A stretch of 64,000 bases of DNA from Medicago truncatula. Lineage: Eukaryota > Streptophyta > Magnoliopsida > Fabales > Fabaceae. Location: assembly GCF_003473485.1 (NCBI RefSeq), contig NC_053048.1:42652755-42716754 (forward strand), read 5' to 3'. Of the stretch, positions 11,521-23,049 are shown in pieces (within the stretch, counting starts at the first letter, position 1; every line of letters begins with the position of its first letter). The notes beneath the pieces were generated by a model. It was not told the origin of the DNA and did not search any database. It was given only the letters and a program-made list of their open reading frames with translations. A program made the translations under genes and the position numbers.

Positions 11521-11589
11521 ACATTTTGATGGAGATGATATCCAAAAATTTAATGGAGGTTATTGATCAGTTTAGTGAGCTAGGTGCAC

Positions 11590-12000
11590 AACCCAATAAA
11601 AAGAAAAACTTCCCCTCTATGAAAATCCTCAAATCCCCAAATTGAAGGGAAACAAAAATGAATACATATTCCTTCATTTCCCCTCTCCAACACTCCCCTA
11701 TCATCCCATCCTAAAAAAGTTGAACCAAACAAACTTCATTTATAATATCCCCTCCCCTTCAAAATCTCCCAACCAAAATATACTTAGAAACTCAGGATAT
11801 CACGAAATAGAATGAAAAACCTTTTCATTATATTACATTCCCCCATCCAAATAATGGAATTTTGTCTTCAACATTACATTACATTCCCTCATCCAAATAA
11901 TGGAATTCACCTCAAAGTATTTGAATTCCCTCATAACATTACATTCCCTCAAAACATTCCCTCATCCAAACACACTCTTAGAGTTTCAAAAAACCTTTTC
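11590..12000. repeat. Degenerate tandem repeat (CCCTCATCCAAATAATGGAA)
   Basis: The words ATTACATTCCCTCATCCAAA and AATAATGGAATT recur three to four times at 11830-11975, within a wider C/T-rich stretch from 11590. No gene is supported. Confidence 0.55.
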
Positions 12001-12760
12001 AAGGAGCTGTTAAAGATTAGGATTCTAGTAAGACGAAAAAGATGAAGTAAAACACAGGATATCACGAAATAGAATGAAAAAGATGAGCAATGATCATAGA
12101 TTTTGTCTAAACCAATTCAACAAGACGTAAATCCTTAAATTATGACTAATGAACATTTAGATTAAATTTAAAAAAAAAAAAATACATCATTTTCAACTTA
12201 AAACGAAAACGAGATAGCTGAATCATAAATTGTGATTTAGCATAGCCATGCCTACTGTATGGAAATTACTTCATAATAGTTGTACTCTTCGCCAAAAGCG
12301 TCACCACCGAAGGAGAGAGGATACTTGTCAAGTCATCATTCAAGATCTTCATTTACTTACTGCAGTTTAAAACTTTGCACGACTATACAAAATAACACCA
12401 ATATTACACAACGCCTAGGTAATGTGGAAGTATATTTATCAAGTCACATAAGATGATGAAGAACGTATACTTACCAAGTCTCAAACAAATTCTTGAGCCA
12501 AGAAAAGAACTTCACTTTCTTCCCACAATTTATACTTTGCACACCTATATACATGACAACAATATTAGGGAACAAGAGGAATGCTATATTTAAATTCTTT
12601 GATTGATAGAGTGTAACCATTTATTTTATTTTCTTAATAATAATAATAATGGTCTTTAATTTTTCGTCTTCTTCTGCAACTTCAAGCGCCCAACCAGCAA
12701 ACAAATTATAACCCAAAACAAAAATTGGTTGGGAAATGTAAACATGTTCTATAACATATG
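12001..12760. other. No gene seen
   Basis: AT-rich sequence; ACACAGGATATCACGAAATA at 12052 repeats a word at 11792, a local duplication. Nothing else is recognisable. Confidence 0.45.
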
Positions 12761-12764
12761 CTTT

Positions 12765-13024
12765 TACTTTGGATACAAAATTGTTTCAAAATAAATGTCA
12801 CTTTCGGTTTCTAATGCAATAATAACTTTTTATTTTCAATTGTACCCTTCAATTAGTACTATATTACACTACTTCCAAAGTATTATTTTTTCTTTAATGA
12901 AAAACAAACCAATAGTTTATTAGGATAATTTGGTAAAATTGTTATGACATTTGACTACTTTATTTCATTCCTTAATATGTGTGCAATTAGCTAAAGCGAT
13001 ACTCATTTTAAAACGGAGAGAGTA
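12765..13024. mobile_element. Stowaway-like MITE, decayed copy
   Basis: The sequence is collinear with the better copy at 13426-13713. Shared words include TTTCAAAATAAATGTCACTT, ACTACTTCCAAAGTATTA, AACCAATAGTT and GGATAATTTGGTAAAATT. The right end has AAAACGGAGAGAG followed by TA. Confidence 0.5.
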
Positions 13025-13270
13025 GTAGAGAATAAAAAATTGAAATCCAAACATTGTAGAAAAAGGGATTAAACAACACAAAAAGAATTCCATAATTGAA
13101 GCAATTGGATGACAGCTTTCCTTCAACATACCCAGATAAAAATAAAAAATAAATAAAAAAACCTCCAAGTCAAAAACAATTTAGGAGTTTGTGAAGAGAG
13201 ACGCAGCCCACAATGTTCCATATTGAAAGATGTTGGTTTTCTTTTTAAGAATGTTGCACTTGAATTATAT

Positions 13271-13273
<3 letters not shown>

Positions 13274-13308
<35 letters not shown>
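13274..13308. repeat. (AT)n microsatellite
   Basis: Pure TA dinucleotide run of about 35 bp. Confidence 0.9.
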
Positions 13309-13310
<2 letters not shown>

Positions 13311-13425
13311 CAAGTGTTAGGGAGTATGACCCTAACATTCCTCTAGGAAACAATGGATAAGTAATGTTAGCTAAAACTGCCATTTACTGAGATGGAATAT
13401 GGAAGTCTAGAGAAACTATTTACTA

Positions 13426-13713
13426 CTCCCTCCATTTTAAAATGAGTGTCACTTTAGAAAAAATAATACGTTTCAAAATGAATGTCACCCTTGATTTCCA
13501 ATGAAATATTAATCACAAATTTCCAATTGTACCCCTATATACACTACTTCCAAAATATTACTTTTCCTATGCATTTATGATAGTAGTATTGTAGTAAAGA
13601 AACCAATAGTTGAAAGGGATAATTTGGTAAAATTACTATTCACTTTATTCTAATCAATGCATTTCTTAACATATGTGTAAAAACCTTAAACAACATTTAT
13701 TTTGAAACGGAAG
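13426..13713. mobile_element. Stowaway-like MITE (288 bp)
   Basis: Starts CTCCCTCCATTTTAAAATGA and ends ...TTTTGAAACGGAAG, with TA on both sides. The CTCCCTCCGT-type end with a TA target duplication is characteristic of Stowaway/Tc1-mariner-derived MITEs. No open frame. Confidence 0.65.
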
Positions 13714-13719
13714 TACTTA

Positions 13720-14625
13720 GCAACTAATGAAGATCCATAAACTGCCATTTTCTCCTCCTCCATGAAAAATATAAAGGAAATTTCTAAAGAGGTAATTACT
13801 TTACTCCCCATGTTACTCTTATCAATAAAAGTTGATAGTGTAGTTAATGTGTTCATTTTATATATAAATGTATCTAAAATACCCTTATGTATGTAGCAGT
13901 AAATTTTGTTTTTTCACATTCCAAAACATTTGGTGGTATTAATTAGGGGTTTATTTGAAAAAGAAACAATAAATATATTTAGTAATTTGAAAATTGGCCT
14001 ATATTTATGGATAAATTTTTAGTCAAATAATTATGGGTTTACTTTGAAAAGAAGCAATAAAAATATCTAGTAATTTGAAAAAGGGCTTAGATATATAAGA
14101 ACAAATTATTTGTCAAATGAGTGTTTATATTTAGAGAGTGGGAGTAGTAATGAAAAGGTTGTGTTCACATGATTTTCTTTACATTCAATGTCAATGCCAA
14201 AGATGTAAATGACTATCTCATATAAAAATGATGAGAATAATTATCAACCATTCGATCAAAAATAGATAGTTGAGATTAAAAAGTCACAATTTAAAACATA
14301 TGTACCTCTCCTTATTATATCAATTCTCAAACTCATTTACCTATTCATATCAAGTGAGAATGGGTATCTTATGTGAGTGAGAATGATAAGTATAAATCTC
14401 AACCGTTAGATCAAAGTGAATGACTAAGATTAGAACTCAAATTAAAAAATAAAAAACACGTACAAATATTAACACCTACCTAAAAATACTACGGAATGAA
14501 TTAACAATTTACACTCACTTGGTTTTGACCAAAAAAACCAGATTAGAATCCGATGGTTAACAACCTACACCCACTTCGTATTAGAATCAGATTCAATTAC
14601 CCTATAAAATTAAAGTATTAGAAAC
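13720..14625. other. No gene seen; direct-repeat debris
   Basis: Related blocks at about 13940-14010 and 14030-14100 (TTATTTGAAAAAGAAACAAT versus TTACTTTGAAAAGAAGCAAT) and at 14215-14285 and 14368-14435 (CTCATAT.., CAACCATTCGATCAAA) form diverged direct repeats. No coding region is supported. Confidence 0.4.
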
Positions 14626-14632
14626 TATGTTC

Positions 14633-16061
14633 TTACCTTGAATGAATGCTGAACACTTCAATATTGTCTCCTTTTACAACATCCTTCAATGATATTAGAC
14701 TTGGAATATGTGGAATTACTTCAACAGATTTTGAACGAGTCCCACGAATTCGAAAAACTTTGTATCCATATTTCTCAGGTTCAAAGTAGATAAAACAATT
14801 GCATGAATGATATAACAATATGGCATCAAAGGGTTTTACCGGCCAACATAAACCATAACGCGGTGAAATAGGATAGCCTAGAGAATTGACCGAAGTCTCA
14901 ATGTTGTAAACCTTAGTCCACGATTCTTCAATGCCATGCTCATTCATAACCCACATTGTAACATCAACAAAAAAATTCAAGTCACAAATGTAAAGAAATC
15001 CCTTTAATTCTCCCATGCTAATACGCCTATTATCATGAATTCCAAACACATGTGGAGGAGAAGGAAATGGCTGCAACCTCTCACCTTCAAAACAAAAACA
15101 TAATATTGACTTTTGTTGCCCCTCAAATTTGATCCAGTGAAGCACACCATTCACACAAGTGGGATACTTAAGGCTTGAAATAGAAATACGAGGATCCACT
15201 TCAACAGTTCTCCATGATGGTGCTCCAAGTGTGTTTATTTCGAGGATAACACGATCAAACACCCAATCATTGGCACGTTGAACATGTCTTATCCATATTT
15301 TTATCACCTTATATTCATTAGTTTTAGGTTGGAAACCAAAACCAGCTTGTCCTTGCATTCTTACTCGATCCGTATTTAATCTTAAAGGAGTCGTAGTAGC
15401 TTCAGGAAGTCTTATGAACTCCCCCGTGACTGGGTTGCAAATCACTAAAGGGTTTTTCGGTATATGGATTAGACAAACAAAGCAAACCATTGCAAGAATT
15501 GACAATATTAAATTTACTATTACCTATGTCACAAGAAATATAAAGGCTTTGTCGATCCCTAATATTGTTCATGTCGTTTTTTTTCTCCAAAAGTAATTTA
15601 GGAGCACGAAATAGGCGCTTGGATTTATTCTTGATCTTGTGCATTTTCTCCTTAAATAATTTCCCATAACGAAGAGGAAGCTTAAATATGGGGTCAAGCT
15701 TCACAAGATTGTTCCTTCCAAACTCAAACTTTTCAGGCTCACACTCAAGAAGGTGCAGGGTTCTTGACACATGATCTAAGCGACGGGTCCGAACCATGAG
15801 ACTAGTTGGTGATAGCTCAAAGTGCAATTTAGCAAATTGCGGTTCTGAAATCATTGTTTTTCAGATTATGCACACACATCTACAAATGAGAAGAGATTTT
15901 ATGGGAAGTTGAAGCAAAATGTGGGCGGTGAGGTGGGATGGAAGATTATCAAAATAAGGGTAAAGGTCATCACTTTCTGCCTCTTCAACTTTACAGTTTG
16001 CTTCATTGTATCTTTGGCTAGTAGCCCTTGCAGATACAATTGAATCCCTTTTTCTTTGCAT
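14633..16061 (-). pseudogene. F-box protein with FBA domain, disabled
   Basis: The product family is the substrate-receptor subunit of SCF ubiquitin ligases. An N-terminal F-box (about residues 39-80: DNLPSHLTAHILLQLPIKSL followed by LICRCVC) is followed by an F-box-associated domain, with SCNGLLCLSNP, NPVTGEFIRLPE, GFGFQPKTNEYKVIKIW and VNGVLHWI as landmarks. The full span would be about 476 codons, normal for the family. Two lesions break it. A TGA at 15858-15860 replaces the conserved Trp codon of the CxxWK motif, in the same frame. A one-base indel near 15455-15470 shifts the frame inside the block between SNPY and NPVTG. The 3' end runs into AAG|GTAAG, a plausible donor to a lost or untranslated exon. 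Two sequencing errors cannot be fully excluded. Confidence 0.8.
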
Positions 16062-16777
16062 GGCTACATTGAGTTGTAAGAAAGAAAATAAACAAACTAT
16101 CCCTGTAAATTGATATTTATAGGACAGTTTACTTAATTAATCCAGTTAAAATTTAAAATTTACAGCATCAATTGAAAATCAGAATTGGATAGATATCGTA
16201 TGAGGCAAAAGCGAAACTATGAATCAAACACTAGAAGACAAAAAGTTCCTATCTTTAAATAAAACAATGAAAATTTGACGTATGAACTTCATATTAAAAA
16301 TTACAACTTCAATCGAAGAAATTTGGGAACTAATGAACCAATTAGCAAACAAACTGATGTAGATAAAGAGAAAGAGGGGGTTATAGGTTATTGATTGATA
16401 AATAACGAAGAATGATTTGTAAAAATCCAGTTAAGGAACTACGAACTACCTTGGAGAAGAGAGCGCCGCCGCTGTAACACTTCACTATTTCTCTCTGTCG
16501 AAGCTGAATGAGGGTTACGTTTGACCCGGAAAGTAGAACGAAGCCGTTTTATGTAATTAGAGCATCCTATGCGATAACACGATGGTTTCTTTTGGCCCAG
16601 AAAGCAAAACGAAGCCGTTTTGCTGTGTTTTTAAAACCGATTAAAAAAAGACGGTTATGATCAAATACCTCCTCTGAAATTTTGCACTTATTTGCAAAAT
16701 GTCTCCTAAACTTAAAAATTTAGATTTTTTTCTTACCAAAAATCATACATTTAGTTCTTCAAGTAGTATATTACAAT
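16062..16777. other. F-box 5' flank; repeat at the far end
   Basis: Upstream flank of the disabled F-box gene. The words at 16664-16745 (AAATACCTCC, TTTTGCACTTATTTGCAAAA) match a block at 23265-23345, which marks a dispersed repeat. No other gene is visible. Confidence 0.4.
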
Positions 16778-17310
16778 GAGAAACTCTTGGCATGTCAGCC
16801 ATTTTCGTAAACTGAATAAAATGTTGTCGAAGCTCACTAGAAGGCACTGATGAAATACAGAGCCAATTCCTCACAAGAGACCAAAGTGAACCAAAAACAT
16901 TGCAATGTAAAAAGAGGTGTGTAGCGGATTCAATGTCAACGCACCCACCTACACACGCCGCATATGTTGAGAGAAGAACCCCCCGATACAGCAGGTTGTC
17001 TTTAGTATGAAGCCTGTTGCGAAGGAGGCTCCACACCAACACGGAAACCTTTGACGGAATATGTTTATGCCACACATCATCAACCAGAGACCTGTCTGAA
17101 ATATGACATGTGAAAGTAATGTAGCTATAGGAGACTTTCACTGAATAACCATTAGCAGGGTCTAACATCGATTTCCATTTGTCAGTAACGTTATCTTGGA
17201 AAATAATGTTATTTAAAAGAACAGAGCACTCCCTCACACACTCCTCCTCCTATGCAAACAGACGTCGTCTCTACTCCCACGCCCTTCCGTCAACCATCCA
17301 CCCCAGCCTC
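16778..17310 (-). mobile_element. LINE fragment (zf-RVT region), copy 2
   Basis: The minus-strand frame gives RRRLFA.EEECVRECSVLLNN, then DKWKSMLDPANGYSVKVSY, VLVWSLLRNRL and CVDIESATHLFLHC. This extends further toward the reverse-transcriptase side than the copy at 3.7 kb but stops earlier at its 3' side. The shared 16778-17065 part is almost identical to 4020-4310, with only scattered substitutions, so the two are from the same family and of recent origin relative to other repeats here. Confidence 0.75.
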
Positions 17311-17800
17311 CCCATGTATATATGTTAATTGTTATTCTAGTATTTTTCTTATTATCGGGACTAGAATCATGAATTAATCTTTAACTATATCAACTCCTTT
17401 AATTTCATAGCTTAAACTAGATGAGCTACTCAAAATCTCCATTTCCTCTTATGAAATTTAGATATCTAAAAGGACTAATCGGTCAATAATTTGCTTACTC
17501 GTGATTACAATGAGATATAAATTTAAATTTATTCATAAGATGACATTGATTTCAAAGACAAGTTAGTCTTTAATAAGTTGGTGTTAACGCTGTCTCTGTG
17601 ACCTTAAATCAGTTGACAAAGACATTGTATAATATATACAAGCGTCAGAATTTCAACCCCGAACACTCATTTATTCATATTGACAATTTGACAATTTAAA
17701 ATGATGAGTTTAATAGTTATGCATTTGATGGTAAAAATGGTTATACATCCTGATCCAATAAAAATCCACATTTTGTCATATATATATCTATTGAATAAAT
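17311..17800. other. No gene seen
   Basis: AT-rich intergenic sequence with nothing recognisable. Confidence 0.45.
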
Positions 17801-18567
17801 TACACTCTTCTCCCCTAAAGGAAGCTTGAATTACACTCCCCTCTCATCTTAAGTTAAAATTTAAACTCCCCTCCCTTGAAAAATAAAACTTATACTCCCC
17901 TCCCTTAATAATTACATATGCACTACAATTTAATCTATTTTAACATAAATAAATATTTTTACGATATCTACTAATTTTAAAACACCATTTAAGAAGAAAA
18001 AAAATCGTTTATTTGTAATTTAAATGTCAATAATAACTAAATTTAAATATTTTGTTATTAACTTTATAACTTAGAATATAAAATTTATTTTTATAATCAT
18101 ATTTTATTGACTTTAGTAAGTTTTCACTCATTTTAATTTTATTGTGTGTTGTTTTATATTTTATAATTTATAATAGGATTTAAAACTACATGTTAATCAA
18201 ATTGTGAATAAAAAATAGAGAAAAAAAGGAATTTCAATTTTGATTATATTAAAGTAGATCTACAATATTATTTTTCTTCGGAGTATGTTTGATATTTTTT
18301 TGATAAATTACTAGAAATAAAGAAAAATTACACTTCCCTACTTTGAAAGATGCTTGAATTACACTTCCCTCTCCTCTTATGTTAAAATATACACTCCATT
18401 CCCCTCTTATGCAAAATATAATAGAAAATATTTCACTCCACATCCCTGAAAGAAGCTTGAATTACATTCTCCATCCCTCTTATGTTAAAATCTACAATTT
18501 CCTCCCTTAATAAGTTTTTTTTTTTTATTTCTAGTAATTTATCAAAAAAGAAAAATCGAACACACTC
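17800..18567. repeat. Repeat cluster with CTTGAATTACACTCCCCTC words
   Basis: The motif GGAAGCTTGAATTACACTCC with CCTCTTATGTTAAAAT(C/T)TA recurs at about 17819, 17860, 18350, 18395 and 18450. An inverted pair at 18270-18330 and 18515-18568 (GATAAATTACTAGAAATAAA against its reverse complement) brackets the second half. This repeat replaces the rest of the recA-derived copy that begins at 18570. Confidence 0.6.
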
Positions 18568-18569
18568 CG

Positions 18570-19459
18570 ATTAAATCTAACCTGTATACGAGAGACAGTA
18601 TTGAATGATAAATCTATGGTTCATTGGTATATTTTACAACTAATGTGACTTTGACCTGAATAACAAAAACTACAAGTTCAAGAAGTTCAGGAGCAGGATA
18701 ATGAATTTTCCGTAGGAACTCCTAATTGACCAAGTTCGCATTTGGAGACGATAACAGCAACCTGGAATCACAGAATCATCTTATATTCATGTAAGATAAA
18801 AACTAAAGATGTCACATCATCATTGTATCTTAAAATATTTTGGAGTTCCTTAAATGATATATTATTATAGGAGTCATTTCCATATTTCATGAGGTATTTC
18901 CTTATTTAAATACAATTAAGAATCTAGTATTGGTACAAGTTGACTTCAGTTCTTTGTACATTGTATCGCATCAAATCAATATCAATTTCAGTTATTCATT
19001 TGCTTATTATCTCTTTTCCTTCTTCCATACGAAAACCCTAAATATTAACAAAAAGGATCAAAAACAATTTAAAACAATACAAGACTAAAAAAAAAAACTT
19101 TTCTAAAGAGTCGGATGAAACTTTGTAAATGCTACAGTTGGGCTGGGAACAGGACCATTATAGACTCTAATAAGTTAGAAACTGCTTTTGGATCTCAAGA
19201 CAATGCAAACAAATTTTACAAAAACATTGGTTTTGTTAAACTTATGAAAATGAAAATGACTAAGCGCGGTAACTTACACTATCAACGACAATCACGTCTA
19301 CAGCTTTCACTTTCTGTTAATGTATCAACTCAACTATGCTCCACAAATTTTCAGCATAATCAGGATTTGAGATGAGTAGGTTCTTGCTATTTACACCCAC
19401 CCATTGACTCCCAAGTGAAAGGTCTAATGCACTTTCTACATCAAGATACGCACAATATC
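18570..19459 (-). pseudogene. Truncated RECA3 duplicate, copy next to GRP-B
   Basis: This corresponds to exons 5, 6 and the first bases of exon 7 of the intact RECA3 gene at 38-42 kb. The exon 5 equivalent (19278-19459) retains [16 protein letters not shown], but net insertion of 9 bases made of several frame-breaking indels destroys it. The exon 6 equivalent (18656-18771) has lost 31 bases net, and the deletion joins two CTAC words present in the parent. Exon 7 is cut after about 12 bases by the repeat cluster at 18.3-18.57 kb. The intron between exons 5 and 6 and part of intron 4 are also recognisable. It is non-functional. Confidence 0.85.
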
Positions 19460-20240
19460 CTGCCAAAAGAAAGAATAGAATTTATTAAATTGACAGGAGA
19501 CGATGCATAAAACAGCAACATTCTCCAACAGACATGGGGAAAAGGCTAAGACTTAAGAATACTGAGCATCTTGCATTTGTCAACTGACAAGTAGTTTACA
19601 AAAACTTTATTCAATTATTAGACCTAAAACTCAAATGAAAAGACTCTTAGAGACAATCAGCTTAATGCAGTCTGGGCACACTCACACACCAGTATTGTTT
19701 CAATAAATAATATATGCAGAAATCATTCTCAAGAAACTAATCTACTTCCAAATGGTGGAGATGCTTACAGCAATCTGTTTTTCATTTTCCATACTTGACA
19801 AGAATTTCTTGGAGATCCTATATCTAAATTATTTGATTAGCTTGTAATTCAAACAAAGTTCTTAGCCTATTATTGCGTAGTATTTTCGCTATGCTAACCT
19901 ACTTTCAAATTATGCAAATCTTATTAGTTTTTAACCTGGTGGCACTATATGCGTCAAGGAACAAAGATCATCAAGGAGACAAGAATGAAACAATTTAGCT
20001 TCATTTAATAGTAATTGTACATTTCATTTATCATATTTCAAGTACATTTCATTTTTCATATTTCAAAAATTCCAGCATTAATGTACTGGATCATCGGTTG
20101 GCAAAAAAATACTTCATCTATATATACCTCTCATTGCTGCAGGTACAATTCTTATGATATAATATCACATATATAATAATAACTAGATAATAATACTTAT
20201 ATCCTCAGCCACTTTGACAAAACTGACCCTTTAGCAGATT
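19460..20240. other. RECA3 intron 4 copy fused to GRP-B 3' flank
   Basis: The stretch 19470-19930 parallels the parental RECA3 intron 4 (ATTGACAGGAGAC, TAATCTACTTCCAAAT, CTTGGAGAT). From about 19960 the sequence parallels the 3' flanks of the other GRP genes (TATGCGTCAAGGAACAAAGA..., ATATTTCA). The switch marks a duplication breakpoint. Confidence 0.6.
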
Positions 20241-20282
20241 CATATGAGTCTTTGCTTGCAGTACAAGGTATTTGATCTTCAT

Positions 20283-22694
20283 TTACCATGCAGTAGGAGT
20301 AGCTACCTTGTGCACATAGTTAAAATTTCCCCTCATTCCTCCTCCTCTTCCTCTACTCATCTGATACAACTTACCGTGATGATAACCAGGGTTCATAGAC
20401 CGAGACATCTTGTTTTCTCTCTTTCTGTTATACCCATCCCATGTTGCCCAATTACTATTCCAACCATTTCTTCCTTGATATTTGTTATGCAAGTTGCCAC
20501 CATAGTTCTCCCTCTGAATCCACCTCTGAGAATCATTCTGACTATTTTTCCACCCATATTCTTTTGCATGTTCATCAACAGGAGCATGATACTGTTCCCA
20601 AGAGTTTGTTTCCCATCCCTGAGCAGCATAGTTTGGTTCAGAGGGCTTTGTTACGTTTTCTTCTTTGTCCCCCCATCCAGGACCAGACAAGGACTGATTC
20701 AAGAGGAGAGAACTACCGAGAATCACGATTTCCTCGGGTTTTTGATCCATGTTGCGGCGGGCCTCTGCTTCTCTTTCCACCTCCAAATAAAGTTCAGAGT
20801 CAATACTTGCATTCCAATCTACATCGTCGATGTAAATGTTAGGATCAGGCAATGGTATGTTGCAGGGAAGGCCGTTGATCTCAGCCCAAAACCTGTTTTT
20901 TGCATTGTCAAATGCCTCTTTGACAGCAGAGTCGTTCCAGTTTACCACTTTGGGGTGAAGACACATATACTTATTGCCTTCTATTACCTTTCTCCATGGA
21001 ACTGAACCAACCGAATTACAAAACTTCTTTTCCCACGAAGGCACTGTTGGAAACCTATTAGCTGTGAACCAAAAGGAATACATGGAATCAATTAATAATT
21101 TATCACACCGTGATAGCATGACACTAAAATGTAATTCTAAGATAATGTGGCAAAGGAGTGAAAAACATGCAAAACTCGTGAAGAAGAACAAATACTTGTT
21201 TATTGAATGGCCAAATCTAGACAACTTTAGTTCAAAATCCGAAACAAATTGAATTTTTACATAGCTGGAGGTACAAAAGATCGACCGCTAAACTTTCCTA
21301 TTCAATGATTGAATGACGTAAGGATATTTTAAAAAGTAAATATGCCCCCAAAAGATTTAATTAGTAGATACCTAGATAGTTTCAGTTTAAAATACGACAT
21401 ACCAAGTTCGGATAAAGAAGAGTGTAGTTAAATAAACAGGAAATTTAGATATCTTTGGATTACTCTATTTCAATTCAATGACATCACACATCATCTGGCT
21501 ATCTGATTCTTACCAATAGATACCTACTTGAACATTGCCAAAATCAAGACCATTTTCAGATCAAATTAAACAAAAATCAAAATAGTTTCATGTACAAAAG
21601 ATAGACTAATGAAAGGAAAGTTGGCTTCCTGTAAGCTACATCAATATAATGAGGTAGGGTTTTGTTTACAATGTGTCATATCAAGATTCGATTACTAGAT
21701 ATTCAATTAGAAATAGCATATCAATAGACGACATGTAATCAAAGCACAGCACAGACAAAAGTGATTACAGAACATAATTGGCAGAAGATCCAACACAAAC
21801 AGAAACATAGTTATCTATCAACCCTGTACATTTCAATAATTGATTGACGTAGGGACCAACCAACCTGATGAACATGCAAAACACTAACCAAAGAAATGAC
21901 AACATTTCATATCCTTAAAACAAATCACAAGCTCTAAGCCTTTTGTCAGAAAAGAGGTAGGGTTTTCATAATGAGACCATCAAACCAAAACTCATTCCTA
22001 GGTAAAAAAAAAATCCAAATACATTGTTGAATCCTACTAGCACAAACTGAGTAATAGATCCCCAGACACAAAGTTACACAACCAAAATTTCTCATTCAAA
22101 ACCAGCTAATAAAAAATATATATAAATAAGGAAGTCCAAAATTTGAAACCAAAATCCCAATTGAACACATTCAAAAGTGATTATAATCAAGGTTTTAAAA
22201 AAACCATTTGCAACCACAATTGAAACAGCGTAAAAGGGCAACCCGGTGCATTGAAGCTCCCGCATACGCAAGGTCCGGGAAGGGGTCCCGCCATTTGGTG
22301 TATTGTACGCAACCTTACCATGTTTTTACACAAGAGGCTGTTCCAGGACAACAACTTTACCGGTTGCACCAAGGTTACCCTCACAATTGAAACAGCATAT
22401 CAAGATAATTTTCAATTACTTCACAACATATGTATGTGACATCAATTATTCACAATATCAAAATTCCAACATAACTTCATTTTTAAACATTCCTTAAAAG
22501 AAATCAAAATGAAAAAAGAAAAAATAGTTTCACAAAAAACATAGAGGAATTAATCCATGCAAAAAACAGAAGAATGGAGAAAGAGAAAATAAAATGGAAG
22601 TAAGTAGCTAACCCAAAGGTGGTTTTCCATTATAGGATGAGGATATCCACTGACCCACTTGACTGATCCCTTGGTTTTTTGTCCAATTAGCCAT
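20283..22694 (-). CDS. RGG-tailed plant protein, copy GRP-B (2 exons)
   Basis: Exon 1 is 22613-22694 (MANWTKNQGISQVGQ...) and exon 2 is 20283-21061, giving 861 nt and 286 residues. The split codon and acceptor (TTCACAG) match the other copies. The conserved block WEKKFCNSVGSVPW, NWNDSAVKEAFDNAKNRFW and the LPDPNI patch are intact. The acidic and Trp/Asn-rich middle is shorter than in GRP-A, and the RGRGGGMRG tail ends TPTAW. The intron (21062-22612) contains an Au-like SINE. Function is unknown; an RNA-binding role from the RGG tail is inference. Confidence 0.8.
22230..22381 (-). mobile_element. Au-like SINE with target duplication
   Basis: On the minus strand the element starts near GGTAACCTTGGTGCAACCGG TAAAGTTG, which is the box A region of the Au SINE family of plants. 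It then jumps to CCTGGAACAGCCTC and continues to the CGGGAGCTTCAATGCACCGG end. Compared with my memory of Au, the box B portion between these is missing. It is flanked by CACAATTGAAACAGC at 22215-22229 and 22382-22396, a perfect 15-bp target duplication. It lies in the GRP-B intron, so it inserted after the GRP duplication or was lost from the others. Confidence 0.8.
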
Positions 22695-22945
22695 TTCCAG
22701 AATCAAAAGAGAAAGACCCAGATGAAGAAATTGAAAAGGTTTTATCGAAAACAGCGAAGAAACACAATTGAAGCAAAAATTAACAAGCTTTGGGGAATGG
22801 GATTTCAGAGAGAGAGAGAGAAAGACACGTGACGATGAGGATGATGATGATTTGGACACAAACAAAGACAAGATTTGTTCCGAGGTTTCTTCTTGCTTAT
22901 GACATCACTTTGTACTTTGTACTTGTCTATGTCTATGTGGAGTAG

Positions 22946-22956
22946 CATTTTTATAG
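22946..22956 (-). promoter_or_regulatory. TATA box of GRP-B
   Basis: CTATAAAAATG on the minus strand, about 255 bp upstream of the GRP-B ATG, aligned with the TATA boxes of the other copies. Confidence 0.5.
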
Positions 22957-23049
22957 CACATGTTTCTTACTTTCCTTTTGTCTTTTTCTTCAATTTTTTA
23001 TTCACATTTATTTTTTTGACTGTTTAGGAAAAGGTGGCAACCCATGGCT

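Noticed and set aside
20244-21005. Long plus-strand open frame opposite GRP-B (and similar ones opposite GRP-A, C and D)
   Set aside because: They lie antisense to the conserved minus-strand exons and their apparent similarity to one another follows from that. Composition is Ser/Pro/Leu-rich with no start or splice context.
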